54,227 nucleotides of DNA from Actinomycetes bacterium (lineage in GTDB: Bacteria > Actinomycetota > Acidimicrobiia > Acidimicrobiales > Ilumatobacteraceae), in NCBI GenBank assembly GCA_025358125.1, contig JANYKS010000041.1:1-54227 (forward strand). The letters run 5' to 3'. The position numbers and the translations under genes were made by a program. Shown one piece after another: positions 17,758-26,587 of this stretch (the stretch's first letter is position 1; every line of letters begins with the position of its first letter). The notes below the pieces were generated by a model. The model did not search any database and had not been told where the DNA came from. It worked only from the letters and a program-made list of their open reading frames with translations.

Positions 17758-18813
17758 ATGACAGCAGACGCGGTGGAACTAGTGCCCGCTCACGGTTCCA
17801 CGGGGACCCGCCGATCCTCGCTCAGCAGACTCGCTCCGTCGCGGGCGTCGATCGTCTACATTTACGCCGCCGGCTTCCTCCTGTTCGCGATCTGGATCCC
17901 CGACCTCTGGTTCTCGTGGGTGACGCACAAGTCCGTGCTCAACATCTCCTTCGCGGTGCCGGCCATTGTGGCCGTCGGACTTGTCGTCCCGTTGCTCACC
18001 GGCGCATTCGATCTGTCGATCGCAGGTGTAATGAGTGCCTCAGCCATCACCTCGTCGTGGTTGATCGTCGATAAGGGATGGTCCATCTACCCCGCCATCG
18101 GCGTGGCGATGATCGTTTCGCTGCTCGCCGGAGTGGTCAACGGTGTACTGGTGGTCAAGGTGGGCATCAACTCGTTCATCGCAACGCTCGGCATCGGTGC
18201 CGTGCTCAACGCGTACGCAGAGTGGCGCTCCGGTGGCTTGCAGATCACCGGGTTGCCGAACGACTTCAAGGATCTCGCCCGCAAGGAGATCCTGTTCGGC
18301 GCCCAGGCCAAGGTGATCTACCTCATCGTGATCGCCTTCGTCCTCTGGTACATCATCGAGCACACACCGATCGGCCGCTATCTCCAAGCCACGGGAGACA
18401 ACCAGGATGCGGCTCGCCTCGCGGGGGTGCAGACAAACCGGTACATTTTCGCAGCGTTGATGACCAGCGCGTTCGTGGCTGGCATCGCAGGCGTCATCCA
18501 GACAGCCGGCGTGGGTGCCGGCAACGCCAACACGGGCGGCCCGTTCCTGCTTTCCGCGTTCGCTGCCGCCTTCCTCGGCTCCACCCAGTTCAAGGGGCGC
18601 TTCAACGTGTGGGGCACCGTGGCCGCGGTGTGGGTGTTGCTGTCGCTGGTGAAGGGCGTGGAGTTGGCGCTGCAGAGCTATCGCTGGCTCAATCAGCTGT
18701 TCTTCGGCACGGCGCTCATCGTCGCGGTCGGCATGTCCAAGCTGCTCGTGCGGCGCACGGTGCGCCTCGCCGGTCGCCGACGCCAGCGCGACGCAGCGGA
18801 GGCAACCCCGTGA
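17758..18813 (+). CDS. Sugar-type ABC transporter permease
   Basis: 351-residue integral membrane protein of the RbsC/AraH class with about eight to ten hydrophobic segments beginning near residue 30 (IVYIYAAGFLLFAIWIP). Characteristic stretches are TGAFDLSIAGVMSASA, VKVGINSFIATLGIGAVLNA and the cytoplasmic ATPase-contact region IGRYLQATGDNQDAARLAGV. It completes the importer with the lipoprotein and ATPase; only one permease gene is present, as in ribose systems, so a homodimer is expected. The stop overlaps a possible 22-codon ORF. Confidence 0.92.
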   Translation: MTADAVELVPAHGSTGTRRSSLSRLAPSRASIVYIYAAGFLLFAIWIPDLWFSWVTHKSVLNISFAVPAIVAVGLVVPLLTGAFDLSIAGVMSASAITSSWLIVDKGWSIYPAIGVAMIVSLLAGVVNGVLVVKVGINSFIATLGIGAVLNAYAEWRSGGLQITGLPNDFKDLARKEILFGAQAKVIYLIVIAFVLWYIIEHTPIGRYLQATGDNQDAARLAGVQTNRYIFAALMTSAFVAGIAGVIQTAGVGAGNANTGGPFLLSAFAAAFLGSTQFKGRFNVWGTVAAVWVLLSLVKGVELALQSYRWLNQLFFGTALIVAVGMSKLLVRRTVRLAGRRRQRDAAEATP

Positions 18814-18878
18814 GCCGCGAGATCCGGCTGGAACCAGACGTGATGTACGTTGGTCCACATTTCCGTGGGGAAGAGTGA
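18810..18878 (+). CDS. Possible 22-aa ORF coupling the permease to the molybdenum hydroxylase operon
   Basis: A GTG overlapping the permease stop opens a 22-codon frame (VSREIRLEPDVMYVGPHFRG plus two Glu) that ends 9 bases before the ATG of the large hydroxylase subunit. Its stop sits next to the AGGAGACGAG ribosome binding site of that gene. It may be a coupling peptide or chance. Confidence 0.22.
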   Translation: MSREIRLEPDVMYVGPHFRGEE

Positions 18879-18887
18879 GGAGACGAG

Positions 18888-21194
18888 ATGTCGTTGATAG
18901 GTGCGCGTGTGCTGCGTAAGGAAGATCCCAATCTCATCACCGGACGCGGTCAGTTCGTCGATGACCTGGCGCCTGCTGGCATGGTTGTGATGGTCTTCGT
19001 CACGTCGACCGAGCCGCACAGTCGCATCGTCGGCATCGACACGTCCGAGGCGCTTGCTCTTCCCGGCGTGCTCGCCGTGTGGACCGCAGCGGATCTCGAC
19101 GGGTTGCCGCCCCTCGGCCTTCCCGGCCTCGGTCGGCCACTTTTAGCTACCGATGTGGTGCGGTTCGTCGGTGAGCCGGTGGCGGTGGTGGTGGCCGAGG
19201 ACAAGTACCTCGCTGCCGACGCAGCCGGACTCGTGCTCGTCGACTACGAGTCGCTCCCGGCCGCTGCCAGCCTCACCGCCGCACTCGCCGACGGGGCACC
19301 GGCACTGCACGAGGTGCTTGGGGGCAACACCGTGTTCGAGCAGCCCTTCGACGACGACCTGGCTGTCGAATTCGCCGCTGCGCCGCACACCGCCTCGCTG
19401 CATATCGTCAACAATCGGTGCGCAGCGGTGCCGATCGAACCGAACGCGTGCCTCGCCGACTGGGGTCCCTCGGGCCTCACGCTGTGGGCAACGTTCCAGG
19501 CACCTCACCACCTGCGCAACACGGTCGCGACGTACTTCGGCATCCCGCAGGACACCACCCGTGTGGTCACACCTGACGTTGGAGGCGGGTTCGGCGCCAA
19601 GATCAACTTCGTACCCGAGTACTTCCTCGCGTGCGCGCTGTCGCGGCTGCTCGCCCGCCCCGTCAAGTACACCCAGACCCGCAGCGAGTGCCAACTGCTG
19701 ATGTATCACGGCCGAGCGCAGGAGCAAGATGTCGACGTTGCGTTCGACGGCGACGGCAAGCTGCTCGCGCTCAGGGTGCGTGTCACGCAGGATCAGGGGG
19801 CCTACCCCGACCCCACAGGCATGGGCCTGCCCGTGCTCACCACCGCGATGTCGGCCGGCTGTTACAAGATTCCCAAGGTCGCGGTGTCGTGGCGCAATGT
19901 CGTCACCAACACCACGCCGGTGGCTGCCTACCGTGGCGCCGGCCGGCCCGAGGCCAGCTACCTCATCGAGCGGATCATCGACATCGTCGCCGATCAGACG
20001 GGGGTGGACGCAGTCGAGGTGCGCCGCCGTAACTACATCCCCGCCGACGAGTTCCCGTACGCGACGCACTCGCCGCTCGCGGTGTACGACAGCGGCAACT
20101 TTGCGGGCGCGATGGACGAGCTGCTCACGTTGTTCGACTATGACGGGCTGAAAGCCGAGCAGGCCAGACGTCGTGACGATGCCAGCAAGAAGCTCATCGG
20201 TATCGGATTCTCCAGCTGGCTGGAGATCGCTGCGTTCGGCCCTCCCGGATCGCTGGAGGCCTTCGGCCACCTCGCCTCGTGGGAGTCGGTGCAGATCCGG
20301 GTGCAGCCCGACGGCAGCGCCATCATCTACACCGGCGCCTCCCCCCATGGCCAGGGCACGGTCACCACCTTCGCCCAGATCGCAGCCGGCGAACTGGGCA
20401 TCCCGTTCGAGAAGATCAGCGTGCGCCACGGCGACACGGCTACCATCCCGCAGGGTATCGGCACGATGGGTTCACGGGCGACCGCAGTCGGCGGCGAGGG
20501 AGTCAGGACGGCGAGCGTTCGCGTGGTCGAGAGGGCCAAGGCAATCGCGGCTCACCTCCTCGAAGCCAATCCATCCGACATCGTGCTCGAGGGCGACGGC
20601 TTCGCCGTGAACGGCACTCCAAGCCGAACGGTGCCCTGGAGCGAGGTGGCGTGGAAGAGCTTCCGCCCGCTTGAGATCCCGCCCGAGACCGAGCCCGGCT
20701 CGCTGGACATCACGGTGTTCCAGCAGGTGCCCAATTTCAGCTTCCCGTCTGGCGCGTACTGCTGCACTGTCGAGATCGATCGTGGCACGGGTGAGATCGA
20801 GATCACCGGCATGTACCTCGTCGACGATTGCGGGACGGTGATCAACCCGCTACTCGCCGAGGGCCAAGTGCATGGGGGCGTCGCCCAGGGCATCGCCCAG
20901 GCGCTGTACGAAGGCATTACCTACGACTCCAACGGCCTGCCGCAGAACAGCACACTGATGGACTACCTCATCCCTGCGGCCAGCGACCTTCCCGATTACA
21001 CATGCGGCCGAACCAACACACCCACTCCGAACAACACGCTCGGCGCCAAGGGAATCGGTGAGTCGGGTTCTGTCGGCGCTCCGCCAGCCGTCGTCAATGC
21101 CGTCGTCGATGCACTCAGTCACCTGGGTGTGAAGCATCTCGACATGCCCATCACGCCGATCGCGGTGTGGAACGTTCTGAAGGGAGCCCAATGA
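18888..21194 (+). CDS. Molybdenum hydroxylase large subunit, form II CoxL-like
   Basis: 768 residues, molybdopterin cytosine dinucleotide-binding subunit of the xanthine dehydrogenase/CO dehydrogenase superfamily. It opens with the family start GARVLRKEDPNLITGRGQFVDDL. The active-site loop is AYRGAGR (347-353), the form II signature; CO-oxidising form I enzymes have AYxCSFR, so carbon monoxide is an unlikely substrate. Cofactor motifs include VGGGFGAK and the C-terminal KGIGESGSVGAPPA with the catalytic Glu. Form II enzymes hydroxylate aromatic heterocycles, aldehydes or purine-like compounds (family knowledge). The operon order here is large, small (FeS), medium (FAD), joined by ATGA and GTGA overlaps. 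No insertion or maturation genes follow. Confidence 0.9.
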   Translation: MSLIGARVLRKEDPNLITGRGQFVDDLAPAGMVVMVFVTSTEPHSRIVGIDTSEALALPGVLAVWTAADLDGLPPLGLPGLGRPLLATDVVRFVGEPVAVVVAEDKYLAADAAGLVLVDYESLPAAASLTAALADGAPALHEVLGGNTVFEQPFDDDLAVEFAAAPHTASLHIVNNRCAAVPIEPNACLADWGPSGLTLWATFQAPHHLRNTVATYFGIPQDTTRVVTPDVGGGFGAKINFVPEYFLACALSRLLARPVKYTQTRSECQLLMYHGRAQEQDVDVAFDGDGKLLALRVRVTQDQGAYPDPTGMGLPVLTTAMSAGCYKIPKVAVSWRNVVTNTTPVAAYRGAGRPEASYLIERIIDIVADQTGVDAVEVRRRNYIPADEFPYATHSPLAVYDSGNFAGAMDELLTLFDYDGLKAEQARRRDDASKKLIGIGFSSWLEIAAFGPPGSLEAFGHLASWESVQIRVQPDGSAIIYTGASPHGQGTVTTFAQIAAGELGIPFEKISVRHGDTATIPQGIGTMGSRATAVGGEGVRTASVRVVERAKAIAAHLLEANPSDIVLEGDGFAVNGTPSRTVPWSEVAWKSFRPLEIPPETEPGSLDITVFQQVPNFSFPSGAYCCTVEIDRGTGEIEITGMYLVDDCGTVINPLLAEGQVHGGVAQGIAQALYEGITYDSNGLPQNSTLMDYLIPAASDLPDYTCGRTNTPTPNNTLGAKGIGESGSVGAPPAVVNAVVDALSHLGVKHLDMPITPIAVWNVLKGAQ

Positions 21195-21727
21195 GCACCG
21201 TCTCTGTTTCCGCCACGGTGAATGGCGTGCAGCGCACGAATGAGGTGGAACCTCGTGTGCTGCTCGTCCACTATCTGCGCGACATGTTGCGGCTCACCGG
21301 CACGCACGTCGGCTGCGACACGTCGAACTGCGGCGCGTGCACCGTCATCCTCGACGGCGCAGCGGTGAAGTCGTGCACGGTGCTCGCCGTCCAGGCCCGC
21401 AACAGCGAGATCACCACAATCGAAGGGCTCGCCGCACCAGGCGAACCCTTCAGCGCCGTGCAGCAGGGCTTTCATCAAGAGCACGGCCTGCAGTGCGGCT
21501 ACTGCACGCCGGGCATGATCATGGCGTGCACTGCGCTGCTCGCGGAGAACCCTGACCCGACCGAACACGAGATCCGCCATGCGCTGGAGGGCAACCTGTG
21601 CCGCTGCACCGGCTACCAGATGATCGTCAACTCGGTCCGTTGGGCGGCGGAGCATCCCGACGGAGTCGTGCCCGCCAGGCCCGACGCCACTACACCCGTG
21701 CGCAGCACGCTGGGAGCAGGATCGTGA
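21191..21727 (+). CDS. Molybdenum hydroxylase [2Fe-2S] small subunit
   Basis: About 178 residues from the ATG at 21191, which overlaps the large-subunit stop; a longer upstream start is rejected. Two iron-sulfur clusters are predicted: a plant-ferredoxin-type domain ([16 protein letters not shown]...SCTV) and the helical domain ([14 protein letters not shown]...[10 protein letters not shown]). Electrons pass from the molybdenum centre through these clusters to the FAD subunit. Its C-terminus (about 20 residues, Pro/Arg-rich) extends beyond the usual end. Confidence 0.94.
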   Translation: MSTVSVSATVNGVQRTNEVEPRVLLVHYLRDMLRLTGTHVGCDTSNCGACTVILDGAAVKSCTVLAVQARNSEITTIEGLAAPGEPFSAVQQGFHQEHGLQCGYCTPGMIMACTALLAENPDPTEHEIRHALEGNLCRCTGYQMIVNSVRWAAEHPDGVVPARPDATTPVRSTLGAGS

Positions 21728-22548
21728 TCCCGGCATCTTTCGACTACTTGGAGGCTAGCTCCGTTGATCACGCCATCGCGTTGTTCGCGGAGCACGGCGA
21801 CGCGAAGTTCCTCGCAGGTGGTCATTCGCTGGTGCCAATGATGAAGCTGCGGCTGGTGTCGCCAAGCGTCTTGATCGACATCGGGCGCCTCGCGGAGTTG
21901 TCGTATATCGATGATCGCGGCGACCATGTGGCCGTGGGTGCGCTCACCCGCCACCGGGAGCTGGAGGATTCATCGTTGCTCGCCGAGCAGATCGGCCTGC
22001 TGGCACATGTGGCTGGCCAGGTGGGCGATCCGCAGGTGCGCAACCGCGGCACAATCGGTGGTTCGCTCGTGCACGGCGACCCGGCCGCCGACCTCCCTGC
22101 GGCATCGCTTGCCCTCCGTGCGTCGATGGTCATCACCGGAGCTGCCGGCCAGCGCGTCGTTCCCGCTGTCGACTTCTTCGTCAATTTCCTCGAAACCGCT
22201 GTCGGGGACGGCGAGCTGCTCACCGAGATCCGTTTCCCCAAGCGCACCGGTACGCGCTGGGCCTACCAGAAGTTTAACCGTCGGGCGATGGACTACGCCA
22301 TCGTGGCCGTTGCGGTGCAGCTTGGTGACAACCCTGGCATTGCATTGGTCAACATGGGCCCCACGCCGCACTTCGCAGTTGCGGCCAGCGCTGCACTTGC
22401 GGCTGGCGCGCCGGCGTCAAAGATCGCCGACGCAGTGCTCGAGGGCACCGGGGCCTGGGACGATTCCAATGCCACCCGCGAGTACCGCGAACACCTCGCT
22501 CGGGAACTCACCACCCGAGCGCTTGCCAAGGCCGGCTACACGTCGTAG
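21724..22548 (+). CDS. Molybdenum hydroxylase FAD-binding medium subunit
   Basis: About 274 residues from GTG 21724, which overlaps the small-subunit stop. FAD pyrophosphate loops are AGGHSLVPMMKLRL and TIGGSLVHGDPAADLPAA, as in CoxM and the xanthine dehydrogenase FAD subunit. It ends with the usual C-terminal domain (AYQKFNRRAMDYAIVAVAV). Last gene of the hydroxylase operon, converging on the LLM gene that ends at 22564. Confidence 0.94.
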   Translation: MIPASFDYLEASSVDHAIALFAEHGDAKFLAGGHSLVPMMKLRLVSPSVLIDIGRLAELSYIDDRGDHVAVGALTRHRELEDSSLLAEQIGLLAHVAGQVGDPQVRNRGTIGGSLVHGDPAADLPAASLALRASMVITGAAGQRVVPAVDFFVNFLETAVGDGELLTEIRFPKRTGTRWAYQKFNRRAMDYAIVAVAVQLGDNPGIALVNMGPTPHFAVAASAALAAGAPASKIADAVLEGTGAWDDSNATREYREHLARELTTRALAKAGYTS

Positions 22549-22563
22549 CCGGTCCCGGGTGAG

Positions 22564-23700
22564 TCACGACTCGCGCAGGCCTGCTTCGATCAGCATCGGG
22601 CGGAGCACCTTGTCGTACTGCTCGAGGCCGCCGAGGTAATCGACCCAGCTGATGGTGATGCCGTCGAGACCGGCATCGGAGAACTCTTTCATACCGGCCA
22701 CCACCTGTTCGGGCGTCCCCACGAGCGGCAGCGCGCCGTATCCGGCGATGAGGTTGGCTGCCATGCCCCGCCAGCCGTCGCCGAGCGCGCTCTGCGAGTT
22801 CGGTACCAACACGTCGAGCAGGTTGCCGACGCCTTCCCAGTCGCCCAGGTCGTTGACGTAGTTGTCGCGATATGCAATGGCTTCCTCTTCGGTGTCGCGA
22901 CAGACGATGTAGCCCTGACCGAATACCTGGATGTCTCGGCCGTAAGTGTCGCGAGCGAGCGTCTTGACGTTCTTGGCGATGCTGCCGGCGGTGGCGATGT
23001 CGGGGGCGACGACGAAGTTCAGGTCGGTGTGCTTGGCCGCGAAATGCTGGCCGCGCTCGCTGTTGCCGGCGCTCATCAGCACCGGGTACGGCTTCTGCAC
23101 AGGCTGCGGTGACGAGTAGGCGCCGGGGCTGCGGAAGTACGTGCCATCGAAGTCGAATTCGTCGTCCCGCGACCACAGCTCCTTGCAGAGGGTGATCCAC
23201 TCGTCCGCGAAGTCGTAGCGATCGTCATGGGGAAGCTGCGGCGCACCGAACATCCCGATTTCCTTCTCGTTCCATCCGGCGACGAGATTCAGACAGAACC
23301 GCCCACCGGAGATGTGGTCGATGGTGGCCACTTCCTTCGCGGCGCGAACCGGATGCACGGTGGGCACATGAAACGTGGCGAAGATTCCAATCCTCGACGT
23401 CAGCGCCGCTAGACCGGCAGCCCAAGTGAACGGGTCGAAGCTGCGGTGGTTGAAATTGACCTTTCCACCCATCCCCTTCCAACGGGCGACAGGGATGATC
23501 GCTTCGATCCCAGCCCTCTCCGCCGCCTGCGCAATTGCGACTGATTCCGACCAATCCGCTTTCAGCGTGTTGGGGAGATCGGTCATCGTGCAGCCACTGC
23601 TGACGTTCACGCCAAACACTCCGAGCTTGAGCTTGTTCGGGCTGCCCAGAAGTGGGTTGGTCTCTCGCTGCACTCGTTCGTTCACGTGTGGGTTCCCCAT
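22564..23700 (-). CDS. LLM flavin-dependent monooxygenase (SsuD/RutA/SfnG-like group)
   Basis: 378 residues, larger than the other LLM proteins here. Motifs: RAGIEAIIPVARWKG, NFNHRSFDPFTWAAGLAALT, ATFHVPTVHPVRAAKEVATI, DHISGGRFCLNLVAGWNEKE and SAGNSERGQHFAAKHTDLNF. These resemble FMNH2-dependent group C monooxygenases that cleave C-S or C-N bonds (alkanesulfonates, dimethylsulfone, pyrimidines). A separate flavin reductase would be required; the gene at 13.4 kb is a candidate. Single gene, starting divergently from the LLM gene at 23836. Substrate not assignable. Confidence 0.85.
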   Translation of the reverse strand: MGNPHVNERVQRETNPLLGSPNKLKLGVFGVNVSSGCTMTDLPNTLKADWSESVAIAQAAERAGIEAIIPVARWKGMGGKVNFNHRSFDPFTWAAGLAALTSRIGIFATFHVPTVHPVRAAKEVATIDHISGGRFCLNLVAGWNEKEIGMFGAPQLPHDDRYDFADEWITLCKELWSRDDEFDFDGTYFRSPGAYSSPQPVQKPYPVLMSAGNSERGQHFAAKHTDLNFVVAPDIATAGSIAKNVKTLARDTYGRDIQVFGQGYIVCRDTEEEAIAYRDNYVNDLGDWEGVGNLLDVLVPNSQSALGDGWRGMAANLIAGYGALPLVGTPEQVVAGMKEFSDAGLDGITISWVDYLGGLEQYDKVLRPMLIEAGLRES

Positions 23701-23835
23701 CCTTTGACGTGTTCGGCCCCCTTGCCGAACGCCGGTTTTTGTACCATATCAGGACACGCGATTGCGTAGCTAGGGAACTCACGACGCCGGCGTTGTATCG
23801 TGTAGTCCGCACACGCGCTGAGCAGGGGAGATGTC

Positions 23836-24675
23836 GTGAGAATAACGTTCAAGACACAGCCGCAGGATTCCGAGTGGGCGCCGATCGAGGCCGTCTGGCG
23901 GGCCGCGGACGAGATCCCGGAGCTGGATGGCGGGTGGCTGTTTGATCACTTCTATCCGATCATGACCGACGTCCCCGCCGGGCCGTGCTTCGAAGGCTGG
24001 ACTGCGCTCGCCTACCTCGCTGGAGTCACGCGACGACTGCGGTTGGGACTGATGGTGTCCGCAAACACCTACCGCCACCCAGCCGTATTGGCCAACATGT
24101 GCGCGACGCTCGACGTGGTGTCCAAGGGCCGGCTGGAGATCGGACTCGGCGCTGCGTGGAACGCGGCCGAGCACGAGGCGTACGGCATCGATTTCCCGCC
24201 GCTCGGCAAGCGCATGGACGCGCTCGACGAGGCCTGCCAGGTGATCGACTCGCTGCTGACCAAACCCGTCTCGGACTTCGACGGCACGCACTACCAACTC
24301 AAGGGTGCGTTCTGTGAGCCCAAGCCGGTGCAGAAACCGCGACCGCCTCTGGTGATTGGCGGCGGTGGCGAGAAGCGCACTCTCCGCATTGCCGCCAAGT
24401 ACGCCGATCACTGGAATTTCCCGGGGCGTACCGGCGACGAACTGAAGTTGAAGCTGGCAGTCCTGCATCAGCACTGTGAAGATGTCGGCCGCGATCCCTC
24501 GCAAATAGAGGTGTCGGTGCACCTGTTCGAGCCTCTGGAACCCGTGTCGGCAGTTGCCACGGCCCGCGAGCTTGCGGCCGCCGGCTGCAACCACCTGATC
24601 CTCTATCTCAAGGCGCCCTACGACGTCGGACGTCTCCGCGACGTCGCCCGAGCGGTGGCCGACGCCGTCGGCTGA
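23836..24675 (+). CDS. LLM-class F420-dependent type oxidoreductase
   Basis: 279 residues with GGWLFDHFYPI at the start of the barrel, LRLGLMVSANTYRHPAVLAN, DVVSKGRLEIGLGAAWNAAE, and CEPKPVQKPRPPLVIGGGGE. The last form is typical of the actinobacterial F420-dependent LLM subfamily. GTG start at 23836 follows GAGCAGGGGAG. Its last 58 bases overlap the 3' end of the convergent NTF2-like gene. Confidence 0.85.
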   Translation: MRITFKTQPQDSEWAPIEAVWRAADEIPELDGGWLFDHFYPIMTDVPAGPCFEGWTALAYLAGVTRRLRLGLMVSANTYRHPAVLANMCATLDVVSKGRLEIGLGAAWNAAEHEAYGIDFPPLGKRMDALDEACQVIDSLLTKPVSDFDGTHYQLKGAFCEPKPVQKPRPPLVIGGGGEKRTLRIAAKYADHWNFPGRTGDELKLKLAVLHQHCEDVGRDPSQIEVSVHLFEPLEPVSAVATARELAAAGCNHLILYLKAPYDVGRLRDVARAVADAVG

Positions 24676-25172
24676 CCAGCGGCGCGCTCGGGCGGCACCT
24701 GCCGCGCGACCCACACCCATTCGACGCCTTCGAACCCCTCGACGCCGGCCGCCACGACCTTGCGTTCGGCAATCCGCCAGCCGCCGTCGGTCTCGGTGAG
24801 TCGATCGAGATAGCGCAGATACACGCGTTCGCGTGATCCGTTCCAGCGCTCGTGCCAGGCAGTGAGGTAGCTGAGCACTTCTGCCGTGCTGTTGTCGGAG
24901 AGCGTGATGCGCATCTGACCGTGCTGGTGGTGCGTGAGTCGAAACTCCGACTGTCCGCGACGAATGCGGTCGCGCACGTTGTCGCGCCCAATCACGAGAC
25001 CACCGCGACCGGGGCCGTAGTCGGTAATGCAGTCGTCGGTGAACAGTGCGGCCACGCCATCGATGTCGTAGTTGTCGACGAGGATCGTGTACTCGGTCAG
25101 TAGTTCGATGATCGCGGCGCCGGCCTCGATCCGGGCGATGCGATCTTCGAGAGAGCCGGCTTCGGTTGACAT
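24618..25172 (-). CDS. NTF2/SnoaL-like protein
   Basis: About 184 residues from the ATG at 25172, chosen because GGAGAAAC lies directly upstream; a longer frame to 25373 runs through the ThuA-like gene and is rejected. The fold is recognisable: ARIEAGAAIIELLTEYTILVDNYDIDGVAALFTDD, LTHHQHGQMRITLSDNSTAE, RVYLRYLDRLTETDGGWRIAERKVV. The Thr/Arg-rich last 20 residues are encoded antisense to the LLM gene and are probably a tail. Second gene after a ThuA-like protein in a minus-strand pair. SnoaL-like proteins in catabolic clusters are often small hydratases or isomerases; activity not shown. Confidence 0.82.
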   Translation of the reverse strand: MSTEAGSLEDRIARIEAGAAIIELLTEYTILVDNYDIDGVAALFTDDCITDYGPGRGGLVIGRDNVRDRIRRGQSEFRLTHHQHGQMRITLSDNSTAEVLSYLTAWHERWNGSRERVYLRYLDRLTETDGGWRIAERKVVAAGVEGFEGVEWVWVARQVPPERAAGQPTASATARATSRRRPTS

Positions 25173-25200
25173 GTTTCTCCTGATCGGTCGTGACTCTTCG

Positions 25201-25911
25201 TCATCGGGTGGCAGCGACCTCGGCGTCGGGAGCACCTGCCGCCCAGAGCGCGCAGCGGCGCAGCACGACGGCGTGGTCGGTCTGGCCGAGCGAACGTTCG
25301 TCGTGCCCGAGTGCGTCATAGACGACTCGAGCGTTGCCGAAGGAGTGGGTCCAGAGCGCGGCCTGTCGATCATCGGCGATCGACCAGGCGATCACATCGA
25401 CGTCGGCCGAGACATCGAGGTCGGTGTACCGCTCGTCGACCACGTCGAACGGCCTGATGCCATCGACGATCGGGTGACAGCCGGCCGGCTCGACAGACAT
25501 CTCTGCGGGCTGCGGGTGCCACGAGCGGGCCCAGTTCCATCGGCCGCCAAGGATCGAGGGCCACTCCGGCCAGTCGTCGAAGCAGATTGGCGCCGTGTGC
25601 AACGCGAGGAGGCCGCGTCCAGCGCCGAGGTGCGCCGAGAGCCCGTTGCGGAGCGCCTCGGGAGATGTCCGCGCCCACTCGGAACGGACGGTGTCGTATC
25701 GCTCATCGGACATCCCGAACCAACACGCGTATACCGTGACGAGCTCGAACTGGTTCGCGGCGAGGAGAGCCGCTGCGTCGTCGAGGTCGTCGGCGACGTC
25801 TGATCGAAAGCCTGCGCCGGTGAGCGTGTCGGAGAGGAAGCGGGAAGTGCGCTCGAACGGGTGAGCCCAGCCACCGGTGATGATCAGTTGACGCCTCAGG
25901 TGTCCGGTCAC
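25201..25911 (-). CDS. ThuA-like (glutamine-amidotransferase-fold) protein
   Basis: 236 residues. ThuA-domain marks are LIITGGWAHPFERTSRFLSD at the N-terminus, GLLALHTAPICFDDWPEWPSILGGRWNW in the middle, HPIVDGIRPFDVVDERYTDL, and HSFGNARVVYDALGHDERSL near the end. ThuA was linked to trehalose utilisation, but many homologues sit in unrelated oxidoreductase clusters and the reaction is unsettled. Here it precedes the NTF2-like gene by 28 bases. A second, divergent ThuA-like gene occurs at 49.9 kb. Confidence 0.83.
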   Translation of the reverse strand: MTGHLRRQLIITGGWAHPFERTSRFLSDTLTGAGFRSDVADDLDDAAALLAANQFELVTVYACWFGMSDERYDTVRSEWARTSPEALRNGLSAHLGAGRGLLALHTAPICFDDWPEWPSILGGRWNWARSWHPQPAEMSVEPAGCHPIVDGIRPFDVVDERYTDLDVSADVDVIAWSIADDRQAALWTHSFGNARVVYDALGHDERSLGQTDHAVVLRRCALWAAGAPDAEVAATR

Positions 25912-26161
25912 GATCCAAGTCCTCTCGTCCGCACGATTCTGTCACGTCACCAACGGCATCCCCCACCCGGCGTTAGAGCATTGACGACTCTGACCGGTCG
26001 AGACGTTCGATCCCTTGTCGAGCCGAACCGGCCGGCCGAGGATCGGTACGCCGCCGAAGGGTGCGTGGCCGCTGGTGGTCTGTCGACGTTCCCGGTGTGT
26101 GACAATGCCCGGGCTGGACCATGGGCGCCGAGCCGGTGCCTGTCGGTGATTGGAGGCGACG

Positions 26162-26461
26162 ATGTTTCGACATGTGGTGATGTTCAAGTTCGTATACACC
26201 GTGACGGCCGAGCAGAAGCTCGCCGTACTCGAGGGCCTTTCGCGTCTGCCGAACGAGATCGGCCAGATCCGCTCCTTCTCATTCGGTGAGGACGCGCGAG
26301 TTGTCGACGGCAACTACGATGTCGTCGTGGTCGCCGACTTCGACAGCTCCGACGATTACCTCGTGTATGCGTCGCATCCCGGACATCGGGAGTTCGTCTC
26401 GACGTGCGTGCTCCCGTTCCTCGCCTCGCGAGCCGCGGTGCAGTACGCCGCATCCGAATAG
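26162..26461 (+). CDS. Dabb-family (stress-responsive A/B barrel) protein
   Basis: 99 residues from the ATG at 26162, preceded by TGGAGGCGAC. Typical Dabb ferredoxin-like fold: FRHVVMFKFVYTVTAEQKLA, then LSRLPNEIGQIRSFSFGED, YDVVVVADFDSSDDYLVYAS and HPGHREFV. Relatives act as small dimeric enzymes or cofactor-binding proteins in aromatic and polyketide pathways. It precedes the amidohydrolase by about 125 bases. Confidence 0.85.
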   Translation: MFRHVVMFKFVYTVTAEQKLAVLEGLSRLPNEIGQIRSFSFGEDARVVDGNYDVVVVADFDSSDDYLVYASHPGHREFVSTCVLPFLASRAAVQYAASE

Positions 26462-26510
26462 CACTCGCCGATGTCCCGTCGCCGGTGGACTGCCCCGGCT
26501 GATGTCAGTA

Positions 26511-26542
26511 CACTACGGCACGTGGTGATGATACGGACGACT
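26511..26542. promoter_or_regulatory. Candidate shared operator, site A
   Basis: CACTACGG (26511-26518) is followed by CGTGGTG, an imperfect inverted partner, and then by GTGATGATACGGACGACT (26525-26542). The 20 bases 26523-26542 match 17 of 20 with 40964-40983. It lies 46 bases upstream of the amidohydrolase start. Confidence 0.45.
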
Positions 26543-26587
26543 AACGGCCGGGTGCTGCAGGACGGGCTCGCTCAAGGAGAGTGCTGA

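Noticed and set aside
19143..20429. 428-codon minus-strand frame
   Set aside because: Antisense to the CoxL-like gene; no start context and no recognisable domain.
18888..22548. Aerobic carbon monoxide dehydrogenase
   Set aside because: The active-site loop is AYRGAGR, not the AYxCSFR of form I enzymes, and CO-specific accessory genes are absent.
22561..22572. Inverted repeat GAGTC-AC-GACTC between convergent genes as terminator
   Set aside because: Only 5-bp arms, no T-run, and it overlaps the coding end of the LLM gene.
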